A stretch of DNA of 10,532 nt from an uncultured Spirochaetaceae bacterium. Lineage in GTDB: Bacteria; Spirochaetota; Spirochaetia; Treponematales; UBA12059. The translations under genes were made by a program, and so were the position numbers. Positions 1 through 5,748 of the stretch are shown here, one piece after another; positions within the stretch are counted from its first letter, which is position 1, and the number at the start of each line of letters is the position of its first letter. The stretch lies in assembly GCA_938004315.1 (NCBI GenBank), contig CALKWG010000508.1, positions 1-10,532 of the forward strand, written 5' to 3'. The notes beneath the pieces were generated by a model. It made no database searches. It saw nothing but the letters and a program-made list of their open reading frames with translations, and was not told the origin of the DNA.

Positions 1-1598
1 GCGGCGACCGCCTCGAAGACGGCCGTCAGGACGACGGGCATCGTGCCGTGGGGGGCTTGGACGGCGAGCTTGGCGCCTTCGAGCCGCATCGAGAAGATGA
101 TATCGTCCTTCCTCACCTGCGCGATGCCTTCTTCTATGTCGATGGTGCGTACGTAGAAGCCTTCTGATTGTAGCTGATGGCTCATGGTGTCGGTGACGAG
201 CAGGGCCACGTCCTCCGAAGGGAAGGGGAACTCGTAGCCGAGTGATACGCCGGGGCCGCCGACCTTCCTGGTTCCCGGCGCGGGGGAACGGAGGGTCAGA
301 TTGAGGAGGACCGGCGCGGCGACCGTAGTAAGGAGGGTCATCATAATGGCCATGCCGAAGGCCTGGGCGCCGAGGATGCCGCTCGACATGCCTATGCCGG
401 CGATGATCAAGGCTACCTCGCCGCGCGGCACCATGCCGGCGCCGATGCGGGCCGCCCCGCGAAGGTTGAAGCCCACGAAGAGCGCGGGGACGCCGCAACC
501 TACGGCCTTAGAAACCACCGCTAAGGCGGTAAACGCGAGGCCTCCTATGATGACCGTGGGGCTAAGGAATTGCCTGAGGTCGACCAGCATGCCCATCACG
601 GCGAAGAACACCGGCACGAAGAAGTCATAGAGCACGTGGATCTTCTCTATGATGATATGGCTGATGTCGGTCTTCGAGAGCGAGAGGCCCACGACGTAAG
701 CGCCTATGATCATGGCCAGGCCTTCTTTTTCAAAGAAACCGGCCATGACCAGGGCGAGCCCGAGCGAAAGCACCGTAAACGCGCTCGCGTACTTGAAGCG
801 CTTCAAGAAGCCCGCGATCCGCTTAGAGAACGCCAAGCCCAGGACCGTTACGCCGAGCCAGAGGCCGAAAGCCCTGAGCGCGATCAAACCGACCTTGCCC
901 CATTCCAGTCCCCTCCCGCCGGCCGCCGAGCCGAGGGCCGCGATGCCCATCACCACCGCCAGGAACACGATACCGAGCACGTCGTCGAAGACCGCCGCCG
1001 CCAGGATGGTCACGCCTTCGGGGCTATCCATCTTCTTACGGTCGGACAGGATGCGCGCGGTGATGCCCACGCTCGTGGCCGTGGACATGATGCCGAGGAA
1101 TAGATTCGAAGGCGCCATGAAGCCGCCGCCAAACATAAGCATTCCCAAGAAGTCGCCCGCGGCGAAGGCGGCGATCACGCCGCCGATGCCCACGATGCCG
1201 CCGGCCACCGAGTACTTTAAGAAAAGGCTCAAGTCAGTCTCGAGGCCCGATTCGAAGAGGAGTATGATCGAGGCGATGGTCGCGATACCGTAGAGCTCGG
1301 GGCTGATAGGCAGTTCGGAGCCGAGCGCGCCGGCGGCGAAAAGCCCCTGCGGGAAACCGGGTATGGCCAAGCCGCCGAGGGCGTAGGGGCCTATGAGCAC
1401 GCCAGAGAGCAACTCGCCCAAGACCGAAGGCATCTTCAGCTTCTGCGCCGCGATGCCGCCGAGCTTGACGACGAAGAGGACCACCCCGATCTGGATGACG
1501 AGGGCCGTCTGCATCTCGGCCATACCGCCCGATGAAGCGGCGGTCGGCAGGACGAGGACGCTTAAGAATACGAGGATTAGGATGATACGAGATTTCAT
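1..1598 (-). CDS. CPA2-family Na+/H+ (cation:proton) antiporter, 3' end outside window
   Basis: Inner-membrane antiporter exchanging protons for Na+ (or K+) to control pH and salt. I translated the minus strand by hand: 532 complete codons are open from the ATG at 1598 to the window edge, with no stop. About 13 hydrophobic segments cover residues 1-435. CPA2 hallmarks are STATSVGITARILSD (172-186), the ion-binding Asp pair in VFDDVLGI (203-210, D205/D206), and MVPRGEVALI (389-398). The double Asp resembles electrogenic NapA-type exchangers rather than Kef K+ efflux systems. Residues 1-22 look like a signal peptide or an extra first helix. Residues 440 onward are a soluble tail with no TrkA-N nucleotide-binding signature; I do not recognise it. 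The start is set by GGAGG five bases upstream. Another ATG at 1602 is out of frame and too close to the SD. The family is certain; the transported ion is inferred. Confidence 0.9.
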   Translation of the reverse strand, partial: MKSRIILILVFLSVLVLPTAASSGGMAEMQTALVIQIGVVLFVVKLGGIAAQKLKMPSVLGELLSGVLIGPYALGGLAIPGFPQGLFAAGALGSELPISPELYGIATIASIILLFESGLETDLSLFLKYSVAGGIVGIGGVIAAFAAGDFLGMLMFGGGFMAPSNLFLGIMSTATSVGITARILSDRKKMDSPEGVTILAAAVFDDVLGIVFLAVVMGIAALGSAAGGRGLEWGKVGLIALRAFGLWLGVTVLGLAFSKRIAGFLKRFKYASAFTVLSLGLALVMAGFFEKEGLAMIIGAYVVGLSLSKTDISHIIIEKIHVLYDFFVPVFFAVMGMLVDLRQFLSPTVIIGGLAFTALAVVSKAVGCGVPALFVGFNLRGAARIGAGMVPRGEVALIIAGIGMSSGILGAQAFGMAIMMTLLTTVAAPVLLNLTLRSPAPGTRKVGGPGVSLGYEFPFPSEDVALLVTDTMSHQLQSEGFYVRTIDIEEGIAQVRKDDIIFSMRLEGAKLAVQAPHGTMPVVLTAVFEAVA

Positions 1599-1603
1599 AC
1601 ATG

Positions 1604-1608
1604 CCTCC
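1604..1608 (-). promoter_or_regulatory. Ribosome binding site fixing the antiporter start
   Basis: GGAGG on the minus strand lies five bases before the ATG at 1598. It discriminates against the overlapping ATG at 1602, which would have a spacing of one base and a different reading frame. Confidence 0.7.
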
Positions 1609-1664
1609 GCTGTAGCAGGCGGAATATGTCAACATACGACATCATAGCGCACCGTACGCGAGTT

Positions 1665-1693
1665 AGTATGATCCTCATAGTCGTACGCGTCAA
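1665..1693 (-). promoter_or_regulatory. Probable sigma70-type promoter of the antiporter gene
   Basis: On the minus strand TTGACG (-35, 1688-1693) and CATACT (-10, 1665-1670) are separated by 17 bases. This predicts a start near 1658 and a 5' leader of about 60 bases. The region is unusually rich in small repeats: CGTACGCG occurs at 1653-1660 and 1682-1689, a TATGA/TCATA inverted repeat lies in the spacer at 1667-1679, and TATGT/ACATA lies in the leader at 1625-1636. These could be operators. No clear terminator separates this unit from the upstream rlmK-like gene, so read-through is also possible. Confidence 0.45.
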
Positions 1694-1708
1694 GCTATGC
1701 GGGATGCT

Positions 1709-2698
1709 TTAGGGGAAGCGTATTCCCTCAAGATCGGCCGTCTGCTGAGCGATGAGCCAGGCACGATGCTGTTTCGGCTTAAAATCCTCCGGAATGGAGG
1801 CGGCGCTCACGTCCTTGACCGCCAGCGGGGCGATGAGGCTCGGATCCATGACGAGCTCGCGGGCGTTGGTCGAGAAGAGGATGAACCCGCCGGGCGCCAG
1901 CGCCCCCGCGCAGCTCCGCACCAAACCCGCCCAGTGCCGCGGCAGATCCAGGAAGCCCTCCATCTTCTTAGAGTTGGAGAAAGTCGGCGGGTCGAGGATG
2001 ATTAGATCGTAGCGCGCGCCGCAGGCCGCCTCCTCGCCCGCGAAGGCCGCGGCGTCGGCGCGCGCGCCGCGGTACGCCGCCATAGGCAAGCCGTTCGCCT
2101 CGATATTGCGCCGGGCCCAGTCCAGGTAGGTGTTCGAGAGGTCTACGCCGGTCACGGAGGCCGCGCCGCCGGCCAGGGCGTAGACTGAGAAGCTACCCGT
2201 GTAGCAGAACAGGTTCAAGACCCGCTTGCCCGCGGCGACGCGGCGCACGAAGGCCCTTGCCGGCCGGTGGTCCATGAAGAGCCCGGTATCCAGGTAATCG
2301 CGTAGGTTCACCAGGAAATAGAGCCCCTGCTCGCGGATGCGTATGAATTCGCCGGCCTGATCGATGCGCTCATACTGCTCGTCGACGCCCAGGCGTTTCC
2401 TCGCCTTCACGACGACGGCCTCGGGCGCTATTTCAAGGGCCTCGGCCGCCGCCTCGGCCATCAGGGCCAGCCACTCCCGTTCCTCGGCCTCGGGCTTCTC
2501 ATAGGGGCGTTCGTAGAGGTAGAGCACGGCGCGCTCGCCGTAGCGATCCAGCGCGAGCGGCACTTCGGGGATATCGCGGTCGTAGACGCGGTACGAATCG
2601 CAGTCCGCGCGCCTAGCCCACTTACGCAGGTGGCGGTCGCGCTTGACGAGGCGGTTATAAAAGAAGGCTCGTTGCTCGAGATCCTTGTCCGAAGGCAC
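1709..2698 (-). CDS. Stand-alone RlmK-type 23S rRNA (guanine-N7) methyltransferase
   Basis: A 329-residue SAM-dependent methyltransferase that matches, from memory, the C-terminal (RlmK) half of E. coli RlmKL, which makes m7G2069 in 23S rRNA. The match begins near the N-terminus with NRLVKRDRHLRKWARR (15-30) and the acidic YRVYDRDIPE (36-45). It continues through LDTGLFMDHR (136-145), the SAM-binding motif NLFCYTGSFSVYA (162-174), VDLSNTYLDWARRN (185-198) and the catalytic-loop motif DPPTFSNSKKM (236-246). The THUMP/RlmL half of the E. coli fusion is absent from this gene. Start is GTG, one base after the rex stop codon, with GGGAG at 2712-2716 inside the rex end, so translation is probably coupled to rex. 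Other Rossmann rRNA methyltransferases such as RlmI are related, but the motif wording fits RlmK better. The exact target guanine is inferred. Confidence 0.85.
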   Translation of the reverse strand: MPSDKDLEQRAFFYNRLVKRDRHLRKWARRADCDSYRVYDRDIPEVPLALDRYGERAVLYLYERPYEKPEAEEREWLALMAEAAAEALEIAPEAVVVKARKRLGVDEQYERIDQAGEFIRIREQGLYFLVNLRDYLDTGLFMDHRPARAFVRRVAAGKRVLNLFCYTGSFSVYALAGGAASVTGVDLSNTYLDWARRNIEANGLPMAAYRGARADAAAFAGEEAACGARYDLIILDPPTFSNSKKMEGFLDLPRHWAGLVRSCAGALAPGGFILFSTNARELVMDPSLIAPLAVKDVSAASIPEDFKPKQHRAWLIAQQTADLEGIRFP

Positions 2699-2699
2699 G

Positions 2700-3344
2700 C
2701 TAGGCTAAGCGCTCCCGGCGGATGCGGCACTTGATCGACAGCATGGCGTAGCCTGAGGAAAGGTCCTCGTTCTGCACCACGACATCGTCGGGGAGCTTGA
2801 GCTTGACGTTGGTGAAGTTCCAGATGGCCTTGATTCCTTTGGACACGAGGAGGTCGGCCACGTCCTGGGCCACCGTCGGCGGCACCGTCAGGATGGCCGT
2901 CTCGACCTTGAGCTCGGCCAGCCGGGTCGCCAGCTCTTTGGCGGGATACACGGGCACGCCGTAGACGGCCTTGCCGGCTTTGTCGGCCGCGTCGTCGAAT
3001 GCCGCCACGATATAGAGGCCGTGCTGCTTGAAGCCGGGGAAACCCGACAGGGCGGATCCCAAGTGGCCGGCGCCGACGACGACGGCTTCGACGCGGGTGT
3101 TCCAGTTCAGGTAGCCTTCGATGGCCTCTACGAGGGGTTTGACGGGGTAACCGCGCTTGGGTTTGCCGGCGATGCCGGTGATCGACAGGTCCTTGCGTAC
3201 CTGTATCGGCTCGAGCCCGAGCTCTGAGGCGATATAGGTGCCCGACAAATACTCGTCGCCCTGGTCGAAGGCTTGCTTCGCTATCAGGAGGTACGAAGGC
3301 AGGCGCCTAACGGAGGGAGCGTAGGATACCTTAAGCTTGTTCAT
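2700..3344 (-). CDS. rex: Rex, NADH/NAD+-sensing transcriptional repressor
   Basis: A 214-residue regulator of normal Rex length that releases DNA when NADH rises, controlling fermentation and respiration genes in this family. The N-terminal winged-helix domain spans about residues 1-80. Its recognition-helix motif IQVRKDLS (47-54) is near-invariant in Rex, and the wing KPKRGYPV is at 61-68. A Rossmann domain follows, with the nucleotide-binding GAGHLG (91-96) and an acidic D117-D118 at the end of strand 2, as expected for NAD(H) recognition. The C-terminal segment IWNFTNVKLKLPDDVVV (174-190) and the final helix match the swapped dimerisation end of Rex. Start ATG has GAGGAA at 3351-3356. The gene is followed one base later by the rlmK-like gene and is divergent from rrf2. 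Some anaerobes have Rex paralogues, so the regulon cannot be read from here. Confidence 0.93.
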   Translation of the reverse strand: MNKLKVSYAPSVRRLPSYLLIAKQAFDQGDEYLSGTYIASELGLEPIQVRKDLSITGIAGKPKRGYPVKPLVEAIEGYLNWNTRVEAVVVGAGHLGSALSGFPGFKQHGLYIVAAFDDAADKAGKAVYGVPVYPAKELATRLAELKVETAILTVPPTVAQDVADLLVSKGIKAIWNFTNVKLKLPDDVVVQNEDLSSGYAMLSIKCRIRRERLA

Positions 3345-3409
3345 AGTTCGTTCCTCATAGGGAGGGGCCTACGGACCTGCAGGGGGGCCCCGAAATCGTA
3401 TCGGCGTAT

Positions 3410-3439
3410 AGGATAAATGCAATGGAGTCCGGGAGTCAA
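3410..3439 (-). promoter_or_regulatory. Probable promoter of the rex-rlmK unit
   Basis: On the minus strand TTGACT (-35, 3434-3439) lies 18 bases from TATCCT (-10, 3410-3415). This predicts a start near 3403 and a leader of about 60 bases before the rex ATG. A palindromic TATCGATA sits just upstream of the -35 at 3448-3455. I do not see a clear TTGTGA-type Rex operator in the promoter, so autoregulation is not demonstrated. Confidence 0.5.
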
Positions 3440-3498
3440 CAAAATGCTATCGATAAAATCATGCTTGCTTCTACGGCGGGGATGCGGAGGCTACGGCG

Positions 3499-3516
3499 AA
3501 AAAAGCGCCGTAGCGC
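3499..3516 (-). terminator. Second, weak terminator-like hairpin on the minus strand
   Basis: Read on the minus strand, GCGC-TACG-GCGC is followed directly by TTTTTT (3499-3504). The cUACGg loop belongs to the very stable UNCG class, which partly compensates for the four-base stem. A competing 8-bp hairpin, CTACGGCG (3491-3498) with CGCCGTAG (3506-3513), overlaps it. It lies just downstream of the strong terminator at 3525-3562 and may be a back-up. Confidence 0.35.
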
Positions 3517-3524
3517 GAGGGCAT

Positions 3525-3562
3525 AAAAAAGCCCCGTGGAAAAAGGAGGTAAACCACGGGGC
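3525..3562 (-). terminator. Rho-independent terminator on the minus strand, upstream of the rex promoter
   Basis: GCCCCGTGG (3531-3539) pairs perfectly over nine bases with CCACGGGGC (3554-3562). On the minus strand the stem is followed at once by six T (3525-3530); on the plus strand no T run follows, which fixes the orientation. The 14-base loop is unusually long and contains ACCTCCTTTTT on the minus strand. No protein gene ends here on that strand, so the terminator must close a non-coding transcript or block antisense transcription coming from the rrf2 side. Confidence 0.75.
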
Positions 3563-3587
3563 GGGTGCGAAGCCAAAGGCTCCGCGC
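3525..3587 (-). ncRNA. Candidate small RNA of about 60 bases with an anti-SD loop
   Basis: On the minus strand a possible promoter, TTGCAT (3616-3621), 17 bases, TATATT (3593-3598), would start transcription near 3587. The predicted RNA would hold an 8-bp hairpin with a three-base loop (3567-3585, GCGGAGCC with GGCUUCGC, one G-U pair), a short linker, and then the terminator hairpin at 3525-3562. Its loop reads UUUACCUCCUUUUU, identical to the anti-Shine-Dalgarno core of 16S rRNA. C/U-rich exposed loops of this kind are used by many small RNAs to mask ribosome binding sites. The -35 match is poor (3 of 6), so the existence of the transcript is inferred mainly from the terminator. Confidence 0.3.
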
Positions 3588-3615
3588 GTATGAATATACA
3601 GACTATACCGGTTTT

Positions 3616-3667
3616 ATGCAAGCCTCGGGCATAGGCTTCCGTCATAAGCCACGTGACAATGGGGCTT
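3616..3667. repeat. Cluster of AAGCC/GGCTT inverted repeats between rex and rrf2
   Basis: AAGCCT (3620-3625) pairs with AGGCTT (3633-3638) around a seven-base loop. AAGCC at 3646-3650 can pair either with GGCTT at 3634-3638 or with GGCTT at 3663-3667, and GTCA (3641-3644) pairs with TGAC (3654-3657). The last arm touches the -35 region of the rrf2 promoter. These could be overlapping operators or alternative RNA folds. Confidence 0.4.
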
Positions 3668-3694
3668 CAAGAATCGAAATACATACGGTATAAT
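3666..3694 (+). promoter_or_regulatory. Probable rrf2 promoter
   Basis: A perfect TATAAT (-10, 3689-3694) is preceded after 17 bases by a weak TTCAAG (-35, 3666-3671), predicting a start near 3701 and a short leader. A poor -35 with a perfect -10 suggests activator or repressor control. A small ATAC-N5-GTAT dyad (3679-3691 region) overlaps the -10 and would be a reasonable place for autoregulation by the Rrf2 protein, as IscR does. Confidence 0.55.
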
Positions 3695-3732
3695 AATAGC
3701 GGAACGATCATGTACCAAAGGAGATCCAAAAA

Positions 3733-4152
3733 ATGAGAGTAACGACCAAGGGCCGCTATGCGCTCCGGGCTTCGCTCGCGTTGGCGAAGCTATCTGAAGG
3801 TCAAAAAGCCGTCTCGATCAAAACCATCTCGGAGGCCGAGGGCATATCGAGCGAATTTCTCGAGCAGATATTCTTTAAGCTCCGCAAGGGCGGCATCATA
3901 TCGTCGGTGCGCGGCCCCGGCGGCGGCTTCTATTTCTCCCGCCCGCTCGAGTCCATCAGCCTCAAGGAGATCATCGAAGCCTCGGGCGAGGGGCTCGGCA
4001 TAGCGCCTTGCGTCTGCGGAAAATCTGAAAACTGCGATCGCGAGGCGGATTGCCTCGCCGGCGAGATTTGGCATGAGCTCGGGCAGCATATGGATAGCTT
4101 CCTCGAAGGACGCACCCTCGCCTCGATGCTCGGAGACGGCAAGAAACGCTAG
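3733..4152 (+). CDS. Rrf2-family (IscR-like) probable Fe-S transcriptional regulator
   Basis: A 139-residue winged-helix regulator. The start MRVTTKGRYALRA is the classic Rrf2 N-terminus, and the recognition helix and wing are present as LEQIFFKLRKGG (43-54) and SSVRGPGGGF (57-66), nearly identical to E. coli IscR. A cysteine cluster follows: C93, C95, C101, C107. C95, C101 and C107 keep the six-residue steps of the IscR cluster ligands C92, C98 and C104. The IscR fourth ligand His, three residues after the last Cys, is Gly here (G110); the nearest His is H114. The extra C93 could replace it. A [2Fe-2S] or [4Fe-4S] sensor of iron, oxygen or NO is likely, but the cluster type cannot be read from sequence. 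AAAGGAG at 3717-3723 sets the start. The gene stands alone, divergent from rex and convergent with pyrFE; no isc or suf gene is in the window. Confidence 0.9.
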   Translation: MRVTTKGRYALRASLALAKLSEGQKAVSIKTISEAEGISSEFLEQIFFKLRKGGIISSVRGPGGGFYFSRPLESISLKEIIEASGEGLGIAPCVCGKSENCDREADCLAGEIWHELGQHMDSFLEGRTLASMLGDGKKR

Positions 4153-4189
4153 CGCAGGCCGGGGCGAATCCCCGTGCCGCTAAAGTCGA

Positions 4190-4220
4190 CGCGCCCGGCC
4201 AGCCGCCCGGGCGCGTTTTT
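4190..4220 (+). terminator. Rho-independent terminator of rrf2
   Basis: CGCGCCCGG (4190-4198) pairs perfectly with CCGGGCGCG (4207-4215) around an eight-base loop, followed by TTTTTATTT from 4216. It lies 38 bases after the rrf2 stop and ends just before the pyrFE stop. There is no T run in the minus direction, so it serves the plus strand only. Confidence 0.85.
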
Positions 4221-4222
4221 AT

Positions 4223-5644
4223 TTACTCGGCTTCGGCGTAGGCCTCGAGCGTGCGGCGTTCGTCGGCGTTTAAGATCTTAAGGTCTTCACACAAGGCGAA
4301 GAGCTCGCGCACATGGAAGAAGGCTTTGAGTTTTACGCCGCGAGCCTCCATATCTTTCCGCCCCTGCTTGCCGCGCTCGATGAGCACGATGAGCTCGGTT
4401 ACCTCGAGCCCCGCCGAACGCAGGATATCGATGGCCTCTTCCTTCGACTTGCCGGTGGTGATGAGGTCGTCGAGGAGGAGGACGCGCTCGCCTTCATTGA
4501 AGCCGCCTTCGATCGTATTGCCGGTGCCGTGGTCCTTGGCCGGCATGCGCGGCCAGATCATGGGCTTCCTCAGCTTCATAGCCGCGGCGGTAGCCAGCGG
4601 GAGCGCCGCGGCGGGAATGCCGGCCAGGCGATCGAAGCGCGAATCGGCCGCCAAGCGGGCGTAAGCCTCGGCCACGTCGTCCATGAGGGCCGGGTCGGAG
4701 ATGAGCTTACGAAGGTCGACGTAAAACGGCGAGACTTTGCCGCTCTTCAGGGTAAAGAGGCCGGTCTTGAAGCAGCCGGTATCGATGAGGCCGCGCATGA
4801 TGCGGCGCTTCAGCGCGGCTTCGCCGCCGCCTGCGGCCGAGGCGGGGACGGCTTCAAGCCCGGCGGCCTTGGCGCGCCCGTCATGGGCCCGCCGCAGCTG
4901 GTCGACGAGGGCGGCGGCGGCGGCCCCGGGGTCGGACGCGCCGGCTACCGAGCGCGCCGCGACCGGGAGGAGCCCTAGGCCGTCGGCGCGGGCGCCGGCC
5001 GCCCAGGCTTCGGCCATGTCGCCGCCCTGGGCGCCTATGCCCGGCGCCAGGAGCCAGGCCGAGGGCGCGGCGCGGCGGACGCGGGCCAGTCCCTCGGGGT
5101 CGTTGGCCGCGGCGACGAGCCCCACCCTATCGGACCAGGTTGAGGCTTCGCGGGCCACGGTTTCGTAGAGCAGTTCATCGCCGACCTGTAGATCTTGGAA
5201 GGCGCCGGCGCCCGGGTTGCTCGTACGCGCTAAGATGAAGACGGCCTTATCGGCGTAGGCTAAGAAGGGATCGACGGCGTCGCGGCCCATGTAGGGGCTT
5301 AAGGTGACCGCGTCGGCCTTCAACTCCTCGAAGCAGGCTTTGGCGTAGGCCTCGGCCGTCGGACCGATGTCGCAGCGCTTAGCGTCCAAGAGCACGGGTC
5401 GGCCTTCGGGTATGTCCTTGATGAGCTTGGCCAGCCATGAAAGCCCCTCGGCGCCGTAGGCCTCGAAGAAGGCGGCGTTGGGCTTGAAGCAGGCCGCCGA
5501 CGCGGCGGTAGCCTCGCCCAGGCGCATGGCCTTGTCGTAGAGCCTCGCTACCGGCTCGCCTGGCTCTAGGCGCGGGTCGAGGCCCACGCAAAGCAGGGTT
5601 CGCCGCTCGCGCCAGGCGCTCTCCAGGGCGTCGAAAAAGAACAT
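4223..5644 (-). CDS. pyrFE: Bifunctional OMP decarboxylase / orotate phosphoribosyltransferase (PyrF-PyrE fusion)
   Basis: A 473-residue cytoplasmic enzyme for the last two steps of pyrimidine synthesis: orotate plus PRPP gives OMP (PyrE), then OMP gives UMP (PyrF). The N-terminal domain (about 1-255) is OMP decarboxylase of the longer, family-2 type: LLCVGLDPRLE (17-27), the catalytic DAKRCDIG (87-94, D87/K89/D92), LSPYMGRD (115-122) and the phosphate-binding PGIGAQGGD (201-209). An Ala/Gly-rich linker (about 256-278) leads to the PyrE domain (about 280-473) with MPAKDHGTG (367-375) and the PRPP motif VLLLDDLITTGKS (388-400). Domain order is PyrF first, the reverse of animal UMP synthase. 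The frame is open for 44 more codons to an ATG at 5776, but GGAGG at 5650-5654 and the family N-terminus MFFFDALESAWRERR support the start given here. It is a single-gene unit, convergent with rrf2. Confidence 0.95.
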   Translation of the reverse strand: MFFFDALESAWRERRTLLCVGLDPRLEPGEPVARLYDKAMRLGEATAASAACFKPNAAFFEAYGAEGLSWLAKLIKDIPEGRPVLLDAKRCDIGPTAEAYAKACFEELKADAVTLSPYMGRDAVDPFLAYADKAVFILARTSNPGAGAFQDLQVGDELLYETVAREASTWSDRVGLVAAANDPEGLARVRRAAPSAWLLAPGIGAQGGDMAEAWAAGARADGLGLLPVAARSVAGASDPGAAAAALVDQLRRAHDGRAKAAGLEAVPASAAGGGEAALKRRIMRGLIDTGCFKTGLFTLKSGKVSPFYVDLRKLISDPALMDDVAEAYARLAADSRFDRLAGIPAAALPLATAAAMKLRKPMIWPRMPAKDHGTGNTIEGGFNEGERVLLLDDLITTGKSKEEAIDILRSAGLEVTELIVLIERGKQGRKDMEARGVKLKAFFHVRELFALCEDLKILNADERRTLEAYAEAE

Positions 5645-5649
5645 ACTCG

Positions 5650-5654
5650 CCTCC
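5650..5654 (-). promoter_or_regulatory. Ribosome binding site deciding the pyrFE start
   Basis: GGAGG on the minus strand lies five bases before the ATG at 5644. It supports that start over the in-frame ATG at 5776, which has no good SD and would add 44 residues not expected in OMP decarboxylases. Confidence 0.7.
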
Positions 5655-5720
5655 GTGCCGAAAGATACTTCGGCCCGGAGCCGCGATAGCTCGGCGTCGG
5701 ACGCCAGCGGGCCGCTTGAG

Positions 5721-5748
5721 ATTAGCACGACGCGACCCTTAAGGTCAA
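5721..5748 (-). promoter_or_regulatory. Possible pyrFE promoter with overlapping dyad
   Basis: On the minus strand TTGACC (5743-5748) and GCTAAT (5721-5726) are 16 bases apart, which would give a leader of about 70 bases. A GACC-N5-GGTC dyad overlaps the -35. An alternative -10-like TATAAA lies farther upstream at 5768-5773, without a recognisable -35. Confidence 0.3.

Noticed and set aside
301..1647. Several plus-strand open frames and one minus-strand frame over the antiporter
   Set aside because: They overlap a gene with clear CPA2 motifs in another minus-strand frame. Their translations are rich in Arg, Pro, Ala and Met without domains, as expected for shadow frames in GC-rich coding DNA.
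3531..3562. Plus-strand reading of the hairpin as a riboswitch exposing an AAGGAGGT site
   Set aside because: The loop does contain a perfect SD on the plus strand, but no start codon or reading frame follows at a usable distance, while the T tract clearly orients the hairpin to the minus strand.
3436..3645. 69-codon minus-strand open frame between rex and rrf2
   Set aside because: It reads through the terminator hairpins and the -35 of the rex promoter, has no convincing SD, and shows no recognisable protein features.
4155..4183. GGGG-cgaat-CCCC hairpin after rrf2
   Set aside because: It is short, has no T tract in either direction, and the real terminator lies just downstream at 4190-4220.
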